From Oceanospirillaceae bacterium (GTDB lineage: Bacteria; Pseudomonadota; Gammaproteobacteria; Pseudomonadales; Balneatricaceae): a stretch of DNA of 64,000 bases. Of the stretch, positions 1 through 8,736 are shown one piece after another. Location: NCBI GenBank assembly GCA_013215505.1, contig JABSQZ010000015.1:62001-126000 (forward strand), in the 5' to 3' direction. Each line of letters opens with the position of its first letter. Position 1 is the first letter of the stretch. The notes beneath the pieces were generated by a model. That model was given only the letters and a program-made list of their open reading frames with translations, made no database searches and was not told the DNA's origin. The position numbers and the translations under genes are program-made.

Positions 1-1
1 A

Positions 2-253
2 CAACAGCTGATTAACACCGGTCTGATTGCTGATTTAAAGGGCATTGTATTTGCTGAAATGCATAATTGCACTGACCCCTACAATGATCTGAAGGCTATA
101 ATTCACGACTTATTTTCCTGCTATAACTTACCTATAGCTTTCGGCCTTAAAACCGGACACGGATTAATTAATAATTCAATCCCACTAGGTTGCAGAGTAA
201 TCCTGGACAGTGAGGAAGGTAGTTTTTCAATTCAACCACAGTTCGAGTATTAA
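2..253 (+). CDS. LD-carboxypeptidase (peptidase family S66), C-terminal fragment
   Basis: Only the last 83 codons are inside the window; the gene starts to the left. The reading frame is open from base 2 to the TAA at 251-253. The fragment has the family's late motifs: KGIVFAEM, then a GHG triplet (GLKTGHGLINN) carrying the catalytic histidine, followed by IPLGCRVILD. S66 enzymes are Ser-Glu-His hydrolases that cut the L,D bond of murein tetrapeptides or, in MccF-like members, acyl-amino-acid conjugates. Which subtype this is cannot be decided from the fragment. A terminator-like hairpin follows about 100 bases downstream. Confidence 0.8.
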   Translation, partial: QQLINTGLIADLKGIVFAEMHNCTDPYNDLKAIIHDLFSCYNLPIAFGLKTGHGLINNSIPLGCRVILDSEEGSFSIQPQFEY

Positions 254-353
254 AACTTCGGCTGCTCTTAAACACCCTAACATTGCCAGCAGTCCCCCTG
301 AGGGAGGACATGCAAGCGCTTTTAGGCTCCGCGGAGTAGCCAGTGGATTTTCT

Positions 354-374
354 GCTCTGGCCCTCAGAGCTTTT
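354..374 (+). terminator. Rho-independent terminator after the LD-carboxypeptidase gene
   Basis: GCTCTG and CAGAGC form a perfect 6-bp stem around a 5-base loop and are followed by TTTT on the plus strand. The T-run overlaps the stop codon of the convergent chemoreceptor gene, so this hairpin may serve both genes. The stem is short, so confidence is moderate. Confidence 0.5.
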
Positions 375-2052
375 ATGCCACTTTAAAATGCCCGACAAGT
401 TGCTTAAGGCTTTCCGACAACTGGGCGATTTCCTCTGTTGCTGTCGCCAGTTGCTGCGCTCCGGCAGAGTTTTCAATCGCTGCCTGGTTAATCTTGTTGA
501 TAGAGCTGCTGGTTTGCTCTGCCACTGCGCTCTGTTGCTCGGCTGCACTGGCTATCTGTACGTTCATTTCATTGATGGTGGTTACCGCCTCTGATATCTG
601 CGACAGAGATTGCTCGGCTTGTGTTGATAGATCAACAGTTACAACTGTTGTTGCATGGCCATTTTGCATCGCCTGCACGGAGTTTTTTGCCTCGCTCTTC
701 AAGCGGCCAGTCATCTGCTGAATTTCAGCAATCGACATTTGCGTGCGACTGGCGAGGGTGCGAACCTCATCGGCGACCACCGCAAAGCCCCGACCTTGCT
801 CTCCGGCCCGGGCCGCCTCAATCGCGGCATTCAGAGCCAGCAAATTTGTTTGTTCAGCAATAGAGGTAATCACCTCGAGAATAGAATCGACATTTTCGGT
901 TTCATGATCAAGCCGGGTGATCACAGCCTGGGTATCTTCTATTTCTGCTGCCAGGGTATGGATTGAACCGCTGACCTGATCGACAATAGAGCGTCCGCGG
1001 CTTGCTGCTGTATCAGCCTTACTTGCCGACTCAGCAGCAAGGGCAGCACTTTGTGCGACTTCCTGGACTGTCGCAGACATCTGCTCCATGGCAGCAGAGG
1101 TTTGACTGAGCTCAAGTTCTTGAGCTTGCAGATTGTCAGCTGTCTGTTTTGTCACCGCCGTCATTTCCACTGTTGCGCCAGTTAGTTGCTCCGTTGAGGT
1201 TGCTACTTGAGTGATTATGTCCCGTAAGTTCTGTGTTAGTTTGCGCATAGCAAGCAGCAGTTGACCAGTCTCGTCGTTGGATCTGACATTGACTTCAACA
1301 GTAAGATCTCCCTCTGCAAGTCTATTTGCCGTCGCTACGGCGTGGGCAAGGGGTTTAGTGATGGCACGAGTAATCAGGATGCCCAAAATAATACCTGTAA
1401 TACTTGAAAGCAGGCTTATCAAGATCATGCCTTGCAGTGCAGACTCTTCGTCATGCAGCACTGTTTCCAGTGCGTGGCCGGTCATTGTTTCAACGTTGAC
1501 CAGTACTTCTTCAAGATGGTGATTAATCTTTGTCTGCGCAACTTCAACGTCGTGCACTTCCGCAGCTGTTACTTTCTCGCCGCTTTCCAGTAAATCCATT
1601 AAATGTTCAACTTTGCTTTCATACTGCATATGCTCTTTTTCTATAGAGATAAGATATTTCTCCAGATTCAGCAGTTCAGTGAGTTGTTGGTCAGACAGCG
1701 GATGAGTCTTGGCGATTAACAGAATTGCCTCTCCTTCTTTTATTTCGCGATCGATCTCATCGGCTAAATGTATAACTTGCTGATGCAGCTCAGAAATAGA
1801 CTCGCTTGCATCAGAGACTCCGGCAATACGCATCGCTTTCTCGATTAATATCGCCTTCTCGAGTTGTTTAACAGTAATGTCCGATACTAATTGGATAAGT
1901 GGCATATCTTCTGACTGCACGGTTTTCATTTCGCTGCCAATACCACTGACTTTAATAAAGCCATAAACTGAGCTGATTATTAGCAGGCTAATCAGGATAA
2001 TCACTATCCCTCCAATCTTCTTACCAATCGATAAATCCCGAATAAACTTCAT
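373..2052 (-). CDS. Methyl-accepting chemotaxis protein
   Basis: A 559-residue chemoreceptor of usual length. It has an N-terminal membrane helix (about residues 12-32), a periplasmic four-helix-bundle sensor region, a second membrane helix near 208-230, a HAMP segment, and a long cytoplasmic coiled coil. The coiled coil contains the conserved signalling hairpin ([19 protein letters not shown], near residue 410). The protein would pass ligand state to CheA/CheW. The C-terminus (GHFKVA) has no CheR/CheB pentapeptide tether. The ATG is preceded by AAGGGACT. No chemotaxis kinase genes are nearby, so it is an orphan receptor, and its ligand cannot be read from the sequence. Confidence 0.93.
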   Translation of the reverse strand: MKFIRDLSIGKKIGGIVIILISLLIISSVYGFIKVSGIGSEMKTVQSEDMPLIQLVSDITVKQLEKAILIEKAMRIAGVSDASESISELHQQVIHLADEIDREIKEGEAILLIAKTHPLSDQQLTELLNLEKYLISIEKEHMQYESKVEHLMDLLESGEKVTAAEVHDVEVAQTKINHHLEEVLVNVETMTGHALETVLHDEESALQGMILISLLSSITGIILGILITRAITKPLAHAVATANRLAEGDLTVEVNVRSNDETGQLLLAMRKLTQNLRDIITQVATSTEQLTGATVEMTAVTKQTADNLQAQELELSQTSAAMEQMSATVQEVAQSAALAAESASKADTAASRGRSIVDQVSGSIHTLAAEIEDTQAVITRLDHETENVDSILEVITSIAEQTNLLALNAAIEAARAGEQGRGFAVVADEVRTLASRTQMSIAEIQQMTGRLKSEAKNSVQAMQNGHATTVVTVDLSTQAEQSLSQISEAVTTINEMNVQIASAAEQQSAVAEQTSSSINKINQAAIENSAGAQQLATATEEIAQLSESLKQLVGHFKVA

Positions 2053-2116
2053 AGTATTTAGTCCCTTAATTATTAACTTTGGAGATTTTATGGCTAATTA
2101 TGTCAAGTTAACTCTG

Positions 2117-2130
2117 CTAGCTTAAGCTAG
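2117..2130. promoter_or_regulatory. Perfect 14-bp palindrome upstream of the chemoreceptor gene
   Basis: CTAGCTTAAGCTAG is a perfect palindrome about 65 bases ahead of the chemoreceptor start codon, next to an AT-rich stretch. It could be an operator, but no regulator can be named and chance is possible in AT-rich sequence. Confidence 0.3.
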
Positions 2131-2653
2131 TATAAAAAATGTTTGTTACATTTTTATTATTGGCTAATTTGACCTCTACTGCCAATCATCATTAGTTCTG
2201 TAAATGAAAATATACCGTCATTGGCAATGCTGTAAGCGTTTACATCCGTAAATGGTTGCAACTCTTGCATGGGAATAAAAGCAGCAGATACATTAAAGAC
2301 TCAGAAGCTGCTAAATAGATATACTAATCATTTATACTGTATTTGTTGTTATTTTGCTCTTTGATAAAGATTATCATTAATATAGAGAATAATAGAGCTA
2401 TAAATGAAATTTTTGTTGTTATAAAGCAACAAGATAATTAACAGTAAATTAAAAAAGAACAAAACTAGATGTTTTTCGAACAGTTTAACGAGAAAATTTG
2501 TCTGAAATAAATGTACTGGATATAGGAGCGAGGATAATCGCCGCTGTTCTGGATAGCTCAGAGGCTGTAACAGTAGGGCTTTGCCTGAGCTGATAAAATA
2601 AAATCGAGGATCTATTTAAGGACTGGAAAGTTTATTGAGTAAATGTTTAGTAG

Positions 2654-2690
2654 ATGAATAGAGGAGCAGTTAGTCCCTCTATTCATTTTT
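2654..2690. terminator. Strong hairpin at the end of the carnitine operon
   Basis: ATGAATAGAGG and CCTCTATTCAT form an 11-bp perfect stem with an 11-base loop. The T-run (TTTTT, 2686-2690) is on the plus-strand side. The hairpin lies 14 bases past the stop of the minus-strand carnitine dehydrogenase gene, so it probably ends that operon. The minus-strand side lacks a good U-tract, so its direction is uncertain. Confidence 0.55.
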
Positions 2691-2699
2691 CAGGATGGC

Positions 2700-4184
2700 T
2701 TAATTTTTCGGGCGTTCGGGCCCTTTTATGGCATTTCCCGCTCCTTCTGGTTGAGGAAGTTTACAGTGCTGTGCAAATATTGCGGTGAGTTTGTCTTGCA
2801 CAACTTCACCAGCGGGGCAGCTCTTGCCCAAATTTAAATCCACATGTAACAGCAAGTGTTCACCGGTGGCAAGTAGCTTTCCACTATCGGGATGGTACAA
2901 GCTATGGAACAAATGCATCTTCTTCGGCCCCTGGGCGATAAGTTGCGTTTTCACTTCTAACTTCTCACTCAATTTGACTTCATCAATGTGTCGAATGTGT
3001 GTTTCCACGGTGAAGTAGCTCTGACCATTTTCTACATAGTCACTGTCGGCACCGACTATTTTCATAAAATTATCGGTGGCGAGGCTCATTACCTGTAAAT
3101 AATTGGCCTCATTCATATGGCCGTTGTAATCTATCCAGGCGGGTAACACTTTACCGCTATAAGTGCTAAGTGGCTGACTAATATCAGTGACTGGAGTGCT
3201 GCTAGGTGTCTGCTGTGCCAGGCGTAGATCGTGCTCTTTGAGCATTTCGCCAACGCCCCAATTGGCGTCCTTTTGCACCCGCATAATACCCACTAAGTTG
3301 TCATCGCGGATCCGCTCCAACTCGCGAATACTGTGCATGCCCGATTGTGCATCCGATTGATCGGCAATTTTTTGTACCAGCTCATCGGTGAGTTCAGGCA
3401 CATCCATTAATTTAGTCCAGGGCCAGGCTAGCGCCGGACCGAACTGGCCGATGAAGTGCGCCATGCCCGCTTCGCCGCCGGCGATGCGGTAAGTTTCAAA
3501 CAGGCCCATTTGCGCCCAGCGCAAACCAAAGCCAAAGCGAATCGCATCATCGATTTCCGCGGTAGTGGCGATATCATCTTTGATTAACCACAGCCCCTCA
3601 CGCCAGACGGCCTCGAGCAACCTATCGGCAATATGTGCATCAATCTCTTTGCGCACTAGCAGAGCTTTCATACCGATAGCAGTGAGTAACTGCTGGGCTT
3701 TAGCGACTGTTTCAGTTTTGTTACTGGCACTGGGGACCAGCTCAACCAGTGGCACTAAATACACCGGGTTAAAGGGATGCGCCACCATTATCTGTCCGGG
3801 GTTGCTGCTGTGCTGTTGCAACTCGCTGGGTTTGAAGCCGGAAGTAGAAGAGCCGATGATGGCATCTTGGCTGCAGAACACTTGTACTTGCGCTAAGATT
3901 TTGTGTTTTAAATCTAGGCGCTCGGGAACACTTTCCTGAATCCACTGGGCATCGCTAACCGCTGCTTTTAAACTGTCGCAGAAAACCAGCTTGCCTTCCT
4001 CGGGCATGGCCACATCGGCCAGTGCCGGCAGTGAACGTCGTGCATTGGCCAGTACTTCGTCGATCTTACGCACGGCATCCGGCGCCGGGTCAAACACATT
4101 AACATCCCAGCCGTGTAATAAAAATCTGGCGACCCAGCCGCCACCTATAACGCCGCCGCCAATGCATGCTGCAATTTTTTTCAT
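2700..4184 (-). CDS. L-carnitine 3-dehydrogenase fused to a hotdog (betainyl-CoA) thioesterase
   Basis: 494 residues. Residues 1-320 are a 3-hydroxyacyl-CoA-dehydrogenase-type fold with an NAD-binding glycine-rich loop (IGGGVIGGGW, residues 8-17) and the AHPFNPV motif; this part would oxidise L-carnitine to 3-dehydrocarnitine. From about residue 345 there is a 4HBT/hotdog domain (WIDYNGHMNEANY). In Pseudomonas the two activities are separate proteins (CdhA and CdhB, the betainyl-CoA thioesterase); fused forms of similar length are known in other carnitine users. cdhC lies just upstream in the same direction and a CdhR-like gene is divergent, which strongly supports the carnitine assignment. 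The two domains are joined by a Ser/Thr/Pro-rich linker. Confidence 0.9.
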   Translation of the reverse strand: MKKIAACIGGGVIGGGWVARFLLHGWDVNVFDPAPDAVRKIDEVLANARRSLPALADVAMPEEGKLVFCDSLKAAVSDAQWIQESVPERLDLKHKILAQVQVFCSQDAIIGSSTSGFKPSELQQHSSNPGQIMVAHPFNPVYLVPLVELVPSASNKTETVAKAQQLLTAIGMKALLVRKEIDAHIADRLLEAVWREGLWLIKDDIATTAEIDDAIRFGFGLRWAQMGLFETYRIAGGEAGMAHFIGQFGPALAWPWTKLMDVPELTDELVQKIADQSDAQSGMHSIRELERIRDDNLVGIMRVQKDANWGVGEMLKEHDLRLAQQTPSSTPVTDISQPLSTYSGKVLPAWIDYNGHMNEANYLQVMSLATDNFMKIVGADSDYVENGQSYFTVETHIRHIDEVKLSEKLEVKTQLIAQGPKKMHLFHSLYHPDSGKLLATGEHLLLHVDLNLGKSCPAGEVVQDKLTAIFAQHCKLPQPEGAGNAIKGPERPKN

Positions 4185-4271
4185 TGAGTCTATCTCTGAT
4201 AATTGTGATATCGATGGCTGATGCTTGAACTAGGGCCATCGTCACTGTTTGCAAGTGATACCCGCTAGTCT

Positions 4272-5189
4272 TTAAGCTGACAGCGGTGCTCTTTTAACTA
4301 ACTGCATCTTCTCGCGCACTTGTGCCGGGGTCATTAAGGTTGCGCCCATATTAGTGACAATAGTGGCTGCCTTTTCAACAAGTTGTGCGTTGGTTGCCAG
4401 CTGACCTTTGGCCAGCCATAAGTTATCTTCCAGACCGACGCGGATGTTGCCGCCAGCCAGCATAGCTGCAGCGGCAAATGGCATCTGGTTGCGACCGATA
4501 GAGAAGGCAGAGAAAGTCCAGGACTTAGGCAGGTTATTAACCATGGCCATGAAAGTATTTAAATCGTCGGGTGCACCCCAGGGGATACCCATGCACAACT
4601 GAATCATCACTGGATCTTGGATAATACCTTCATCGACCAATTGTTTAGCTAACCATACATGACCAGTATCAAAGGCTTCAATTTCCGGACGCACCCCCAT
4701 TTCGGTCATCATTTTACCCATGGCACGTAACATGCCCGGGGTGTTGGTCATCACATAATCGGCTTCGGCAAAGTTCATCGTGCCGCAATCTAAAGTGCAA
4801 ATTTCCGGCAGGCACTGGCGTATATGTTCAACTCGCTCGCTCGCTCCAACCATGTCGGTGGCTGCGAGGTTTAGTGGCAGTGGTGCTTCGGGGCTGCCAA
4901 ACATTATGTCTCCGCCCATACCAGCAGTTAAGTTCAATACCACATCAACATCAGAGTCGCGCACCCGCTCGGTGAGTTCACGATACAGTTCGATATCACG
5001 GCTAGGTGCACCAGTATCGGGATCGCGCACATGGCAGTGCACTATTGCAGCACCTGCTCTGGCGGCATCAATACAGCTTTCGGCGATTTGCTTAGGAGAA
5101 CGCGGTACCAGAGGGGAGCGATCCTGCGAGCTACCTGAGCCTGTTACAGCGCAAGTAATAAAAGGGTTATTGTTAGCTTGTAATGACAT
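4272..5189 (-). CDS. cdhC: 3-dehydrocarnitine:acetyl-CoA trimethylamine transferase (BKACE/DUF849 family)
   Basis: 305 residues, the usual size of beta-keto acid cleavage enzymes. These enzymes condense a beta-keto acid with acetyl-CoA; with 3-dehydrocarnitine the products are acetoacetate and betainyl-CoA. The metal-binding HCH motif is visible (IVHCHVRDP, H51 and H53), and E254 in VGLEDN fits the conserved glutamate. The gene is first in a two-gene minus-strand operon with the dehydrogenase/thioesterase fusion 87 bases downstream, and is divergent from a cdhR-like regulator. That context is what selects carnitine from the many BKACE substrates. Confidence 0.88.
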   Translation of the reverse strand: MSLQANNNPFITCAVTGSGSSQDRSPLVPRSPKQIAESCIDAARAGAAIVHCHVRDPDTGAPSRDIELYRELTERVRDSDVDVVLNLTAGMGGDIMFGSPEAPLPLNLAATDMVGASERVEHIRQCLPEICTLDCGTMNFAEADYVMTNTPGMLRAMGKMMTEMGVRPEIEAFDTGHVWLAKQLVDEGIIQDPVMIQLCMGIPWGAPDDLNTFMAMVNNLPKSWTFSAFSIGRNQMPFAAAAMLAGGNIRVGLEDNLWLAKGQLATNAQLVEKAATIVTNMGATLMTPAQVREKMQLVKRAPLSA

Positions 5190-5304
5190 GATGAAAATCC
5201 AATTTGATGTGTTTATCGCTGCATCTTCTCATGCTAGTATGACAAATAGTTAACATTTTGCGCATTTATTTGATAATTAGCGAACATCTATAACCGGAAT
5301 TACA

Positions 5305-6285
5305 ATGAGCCTTTTTGCTACTAGTGATGCAACACTTAAGGTATTGATTTTACTGTTGCCGCAATCTTCTTTAATGTCATTAGCGGCGACTTTGGACACT
5401 ATGCGTGCTGCGAATCGTATATCCAGGCGCAGATTATTTGAATGGCAAGTGACGACTTTAGATGGGGAGCCTGCCACATTAAGTTGCGGACAGAACATCT
5501 ATCCAGATAAGAATTTTGATCAAGAGTGCAGAGGTGATTTATTGATTTGTATCGCCGCATTTGGTCATCAAAAACACATGCAGGCGCAGCAGTTATCAGT
5601 ATTCAAACGACAGGCGAAAAATTTTCACTATATAGGTGCTGTTGAGTCAGGCAGTTGGATATTGGCCAGAGCGGGATATTTACGAGGGCGCAGCGCCACT
5701 ACCCACTGGGAAGACCTGGAAGATTTTCGCGACAGTTTTCCCGCCATTAACGTCAGGCCTGATCGCTACGTTATTGATGGAAAATATTTCACTACTGGGG
5801 GGGCGGCACCGACCATTGATTTATTTTTGCATTTAATCCGCAGCCGCTTTAGTCATACCTTGGCATTGGAAGTCGCCAGTGTTTTTATCTATGACGGCAA
5901 GCACAGTGCAGATGTACCCCAGCCTCTAGTGTCTCTTGGTACCCTGCAGGAAACCCAACCGAAAATAACGGCGGCTATCAGGCTTATGGAACAACATATT
6001 GATACGCCGCTGAGTACCACAAAAATAGCGCAACAATTATATATCTCCAGCCGCAATTTAGAATTACTGTTTCGCCGCCAACTGACGACCAGCCCACAGC
6101 GTTATTACAAACGTTTGCGCTTACAAGCTGCCAGGAGATTAGTGCTCGGGAGTGAACACAATATGCAGGAGATAGCGGTGCGCTGTGGCTTTAATTCTCT
6201 GGCTGCATTTTCCAGAGAGTTTAAACGTTTCTTTCAGCTCAGCCCTCTACAGTATCGCAGTCACTACTTTGATCAGAACAGTTAA
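5305..6285 (+). CDS. cdhR: GATase1-like AraC-family regulator, CdhR type
   Basis: 326 residues. The N-terminal 190 residues are a DJ-1/PfpI (glutamine-amidotransferase-like) sensor domain of the GlxA/CdhR/GbdR group. The C-terminal 100 residues are two AraC helix-turn-helix motifs ending in FNSLAAFSREFKRFFQLSP. In Pseudomonas, CdhR senses carnitine and activates the cdh operon. Here the gene is divergent from cdhC with 115 bp between the starts, so it most likely controls that operon from the shared promoter region. The exact inducer is inferred from context, not from the sequence. Confidence 0.82.
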   Translation: MSLFATSDATLKVLILLLPQSSLMSLAATLDTMRAANRISRRRLFEWQVTTLDGEPATLSCGQNIYPDKNFDQECRGDLLICIAAFGHQKHMQAQQLSVFKRQAKNFHYIGAVESGSWILARAGYLRGRSATTHWEDLEDFRDSFPAINVRPDRYVIDGKYFTTGGAAPTIDLFLHLIRSRFSHTLALEVASVFIYDGKHSADVPQPLVSLGTLQETQPKITAAIRLMEQHIDTPLSTTKIAQQLYISSRNLELLFRRQLTTSPQRYYKRLRLQAARRLVLGSEHNMQEIAVRCGFNSLAAFSREFKRFFQLSPLQYRSHYFDQNS

Positions 6286-6447
6286 GCGAGCAACAAGCAG
6301 TTGCTGTCTGACCCAGCGCTTTAATCCTGTTCAGCAGCGACAAAAAATACACAGAATTTTGGTTGTATTAGTATCAATCGCCAGCCGTTGGCGCGATAAT
6401 TTAAGTCCGCGTTTAGCCACTACAACGTGTGAATTTGGAGCCAGAAA

Positions 6448-6885
6448 ATGAAACAGTCGATAGTACATGTCGCCTTAGTCGTCAGAGATTATGACGAGGC
6501 GATAGATTTTTACGTTAACAAGTTACAATTTGACTTGATCGAAGACCAATATCAACCTGAGGAAGACAAGCGCTGGGTGGTTGTGGCTCCACCGGGCTCC
6601 AAAGGAGTGACGATTCTGCTGGCGCGGGCCTCCAAGGAAGAGCAACACAGCTTTATAGGCAACCAAACCGGTGGCAGGGTTTTTTTGTTTCTCAATACCG
6701 ATGATTTCTGGCGTGATTATGACCGCATGTGCTCCATTGGTATAAACTTTGTCCGCCCGCCGAAAGAACAGTCATACGGCACTGTCGCAGTCTTTGAAGA
6801 CCTGTACGGTAACTTGTGGGATTTGTTAGAACTCAAAGAAGAGCACCCAGTGTTCTTGCGTGCGGTAGCGAAAATAAATCACTAG
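6448..6885 (+). CDS. VOC-family (glyoxalase/bleomycin-resistance fold) protein
   Basis: 145 residues forming one vicinal-oxygen-chelate domain: an N-terminal VHVALVVRDYDEAIDFY strand-helix unit and a C-terminal VFEDLYGNLWDLLELK unit. Family members are metal-dependent lyases, isomerases or dioxygenases, or metabolite-binding proteins; this one matches no named enzyme that I recognise. It follows the CdhR-like gene after 160 bp in the same direction, but nothing ties it firmly to carnitine metabolism. Confidence 0.8.
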   Translation: MKQSIVHVALVVRDYDEAIDFYVNKLQFDLIEDQYQPEEDKRWVVVAPPGSKGVTILLARASKEEQHSFIGNQTGGRVFLFLNTDDFWRDYDRMCSIGINFVRPPKEQSYGTVAVFEDLYGNLWDLLELKEEHPVFLRAVAKINH

Positions 6886-6905
6886 CTTGCGGTAATGTTG
6901 CGGTG

Positions 6906-7823
6906 TTATTGGTTTTCTTGGTACTGACTCTGTTGCGCTTCATCAATTAACCAACTGCGAAAAGCTTCGGCGTTTGCATGCCGATATTGGCGTTCCGGGG
7001 TGATCAGATAGAAAGCTTCGTCGGTGTTTAATGGTTGTGCAAATGGCGCTATTAATTGCTTTGAATCCAGTTGAGCTTGCACCAGACAAGTTCTGCCCAG
7101 GGCGACTCCCTGACCTTGAACTGCCAATTCCAGAGCTGGCAGTAAACTATCCAGTTGCATGCTCTGAGCAGGCTTTAAATCCGGGTGACCGTTTTTATGC
7201 AGCCAGTGCCCCCAGCCTTCGTTATAGCCCAGTACATGCAATAATGTGCAGTGGCTAAGTACTTGCACACTGGCTTCAATGTGTTGCTCTTGGATAGCAG
7301 CGGCAAAATATTCCGGGCTGCAAACCGGTATTAACTGATCCCAGCTGAGCCGGTCGCAGCTAAAACCACTCCATTTTCCTAAGCCGTGGCGTATTTCTAA
7401 ATCGGCATCCACCGGCGTCTGGTCTGTCCAGATATTACTGGAAAAGCGCAGTCCAACCTCTGGATGTTGCTGCCGGAATTTTCCCAGACGCGGTGCCAGC
7501 CAAGAGGTAAAAAAAACTAAACTGACGCGGATGTTCAGATCGCGGTTGCGGTTTTGGCCAAAAAGTTCATCAGTGGCGACCACTAAGCGTTCAATCGCCT
7601 CATGTACTATGGGTATATAAGCTCTGCCCGCCTCGGTTAGTTCTAGTCCTCGTGGCAGACGTTTAAATAGCGCGACTCCCAGCTGTGACTCCAGCCCTTT
7701 GATCTGCTGGCTGATAGCTGCTTGGGTAAGGTTTAACTCTTGAGCCGCCTGAGTAAAATTCAAGTGCTGTGCCGACAACTCAAAAGTGCGCAACCAATTA
7801 AGCGGCGGTAATCTCTTTTTCAT
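6906..7823 (-). CDS. LysR-family regulator, GcvA type
   Basis: 305 residues. The N-terminal winged helix-turn-helix (PPLNWLRTFELSAQHLNFTQ, then AAISQQIKGLE) is of the GcvA/AmpR subgroup and is followed by a substrate-binding effector domain. The ATG directly abuts the stop of the IclR gene upstream, so the two are translationally coupled and probably the last genes of a dddB-dddC-iclR-lysR transcript. A LysR regulator (DddR) is known beside dddD clusters in other marine bacteria; that this gene plays the same role is inferred from position. Confidence 0.85.
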   Translation of the reverse strand: MKKRLPPLNWLRTFELSAQHLNFTQAAQELNLTQAAISQQIKGLESQLGVALFKRLPRGLELTEAGRAYIPIVHEAIERLVVATDELFGQNRNRDLNIRVSLVFFTSWLAPRLGKFRQQHPEVGLRFSSNIWTDQTPVDADLEIRHGLGKWSGFSCDRLSWDQLIPVCSPEYFAAAIQEQHIEASVQVLSHCTLLHVLGYNEGWGHWLHKNGHPDLKPAQSMQLDSLLPALELAVQGQGVALGRTCLVQAQLDSKQLIAPFAQPLNTDEAFYLITPERQYRHANAEAFRSWLIDEAQQSQYQENQ

Positions 7824-8615
7824 TTAACAGGCCTCATCTTGGCCAGATTCTTCATTGTTGAGCAGTTCGCCGAGTTCCAGAGCGGTCTGCTGCAGTAATG
7901 GAGTAAACTGCAACAGTTGTTGCAGGCTCTTGCGGATCACCGGGGCATGGCTGAACAGACAGGCAAAAAGTTTGCCATCCCTATCGGTAATAGGTACCGC
8001 TACGGCCACCATACCGTCGATAAACTCTTCATTGTCGGTGGCTATACCGATGTTCCTGATATTGTTGATATCTGCAGTTAAGCGTTGCACGTCAGTACAG
8101 GTTTTGCGGGCGTACTGCTGTAGTGGTAGATTCTGCACAATACGCTGGCAGCGGCTTTTTGGTAGGGAACTTAAATACAATTTTCCACTGGCGGTAGCGC
8201 AAATAGGTGTGTGGCTGCCGATCGGTAAGTGAACTTGTAGTGGACTGGCGTTTTGCACCCTGTCGTAATAGATCATGTCTGAGCCATTGGGGATGGAGAT
8301 ACCACAAGTTTCTCCTATCTGCTCAGTCAGTTTGGTCAAAATTGCCTGACGCTCAGCTTTGAATCTGTTGTTATACAGCACCCCCAGGGCGATACCCTGC
8401 ATCCTGTTGCCGGGAACCACTAAACCACGCATGTTAATCTGCAGAAAATTTTCCGCTTCTAATTGCGATAACAGACGGTGAATGCTCGGTTTGGGGATAT
8501 CCAAGTGGTAGGCGAGATCTGCGGGAGACATCGGCCGCTCCGCCTTGGAGACTGCTTCAATAATTTCCAGGACTCGAGTGATGGAAGAACCTTTTTCTTT
8601 GTTGCCAGCTCTCAT
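7824..8615 (-). CDS. IclR-family transcriptional regulator
   Basis: 263 residues: an N-terminal winged helix-turn-helix (SITRVLEIIEAVSKAERPMS ... IPKPSIHRLLSQLE) and a C-terminal IclR effector domain (CGISIPNGSDMIYYDRV; TASGKLYL). A GGAG sits ahead of the ATG. It lies 121 bp downstream of dddC, separated by a GC-rich hairpin, and is immediately followed by a LysR gene. It is a candidate regulator of the DMSP genes; the effector is unknown. Confidence 0.87.
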   Translation of the reverse strand: MRAGNKEKGSSITRVLEIIEAVSKAERPMSPADLAYHLDIPKPSIHRLLSQLEAENFLQINMRGLVVPGNRMQGIALGVLYNNRFKAERQAILTKLTEQIGETCGISIPNGSDMIYYDRVQNASPLQVHLPIGSHTPICATASGKLYLSSLPKSRCQRIVQNLPLQQYARKTCTDVQRLTADINNIRNIGIATDNEEFIDGMVAVAVPITDRDGKLFACLFSHAPVIRKSLQQLLQFTPLLQQTALELGELLNNEESGQDEAC

Positions 8616-8652
8616 CTAACGACTCCTTGGTTTAGTATTCTGGTTTAAACTA

Positions 8653-8672
8653 GCGCCGCTGGAATGCGGCGC
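8653..8672 (-). terminator. GC-rich hairpin between dddC and the IclR gene
   Basis: GCGCCGC and GCGGCGC form a perfect 7-bp stem with a 6-base loop. On the minus strand it is followed only by TAGTTTAAA, a weak U-tract, so it may be a partial terminator or an mRNA 3' stabiliser that separates the enzyme genes from the regulator genes. Confidence 0.45.
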
Positions 8673-8736
8673 CAGAGACATGTGCATAAGGTGGCAGAGA
8701 AGATACCGACTTATGCGCATGTTGCCAATCGAATGT

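Larger units (their letters stand above)
2053..2699. other. Intergenic region of about 650 bp without a gene
   Basis: This AT-rich stretch lies upstream of the chemoreceptor and downstream of the carnitine genes. No ORF with a recognisable family was found on either strand. It holds a 14-bp perfect palindrome near the chemoreceptor start and a strong hairpin at its right end, both listed separately. Confidence 0.6.

Noticed and set aside
168-594. ORFs overlapping the chemoreceptor and LD-carboxypeptidase ends
   Set aside because: They are other-frame readings of clear genes without their own start signals.
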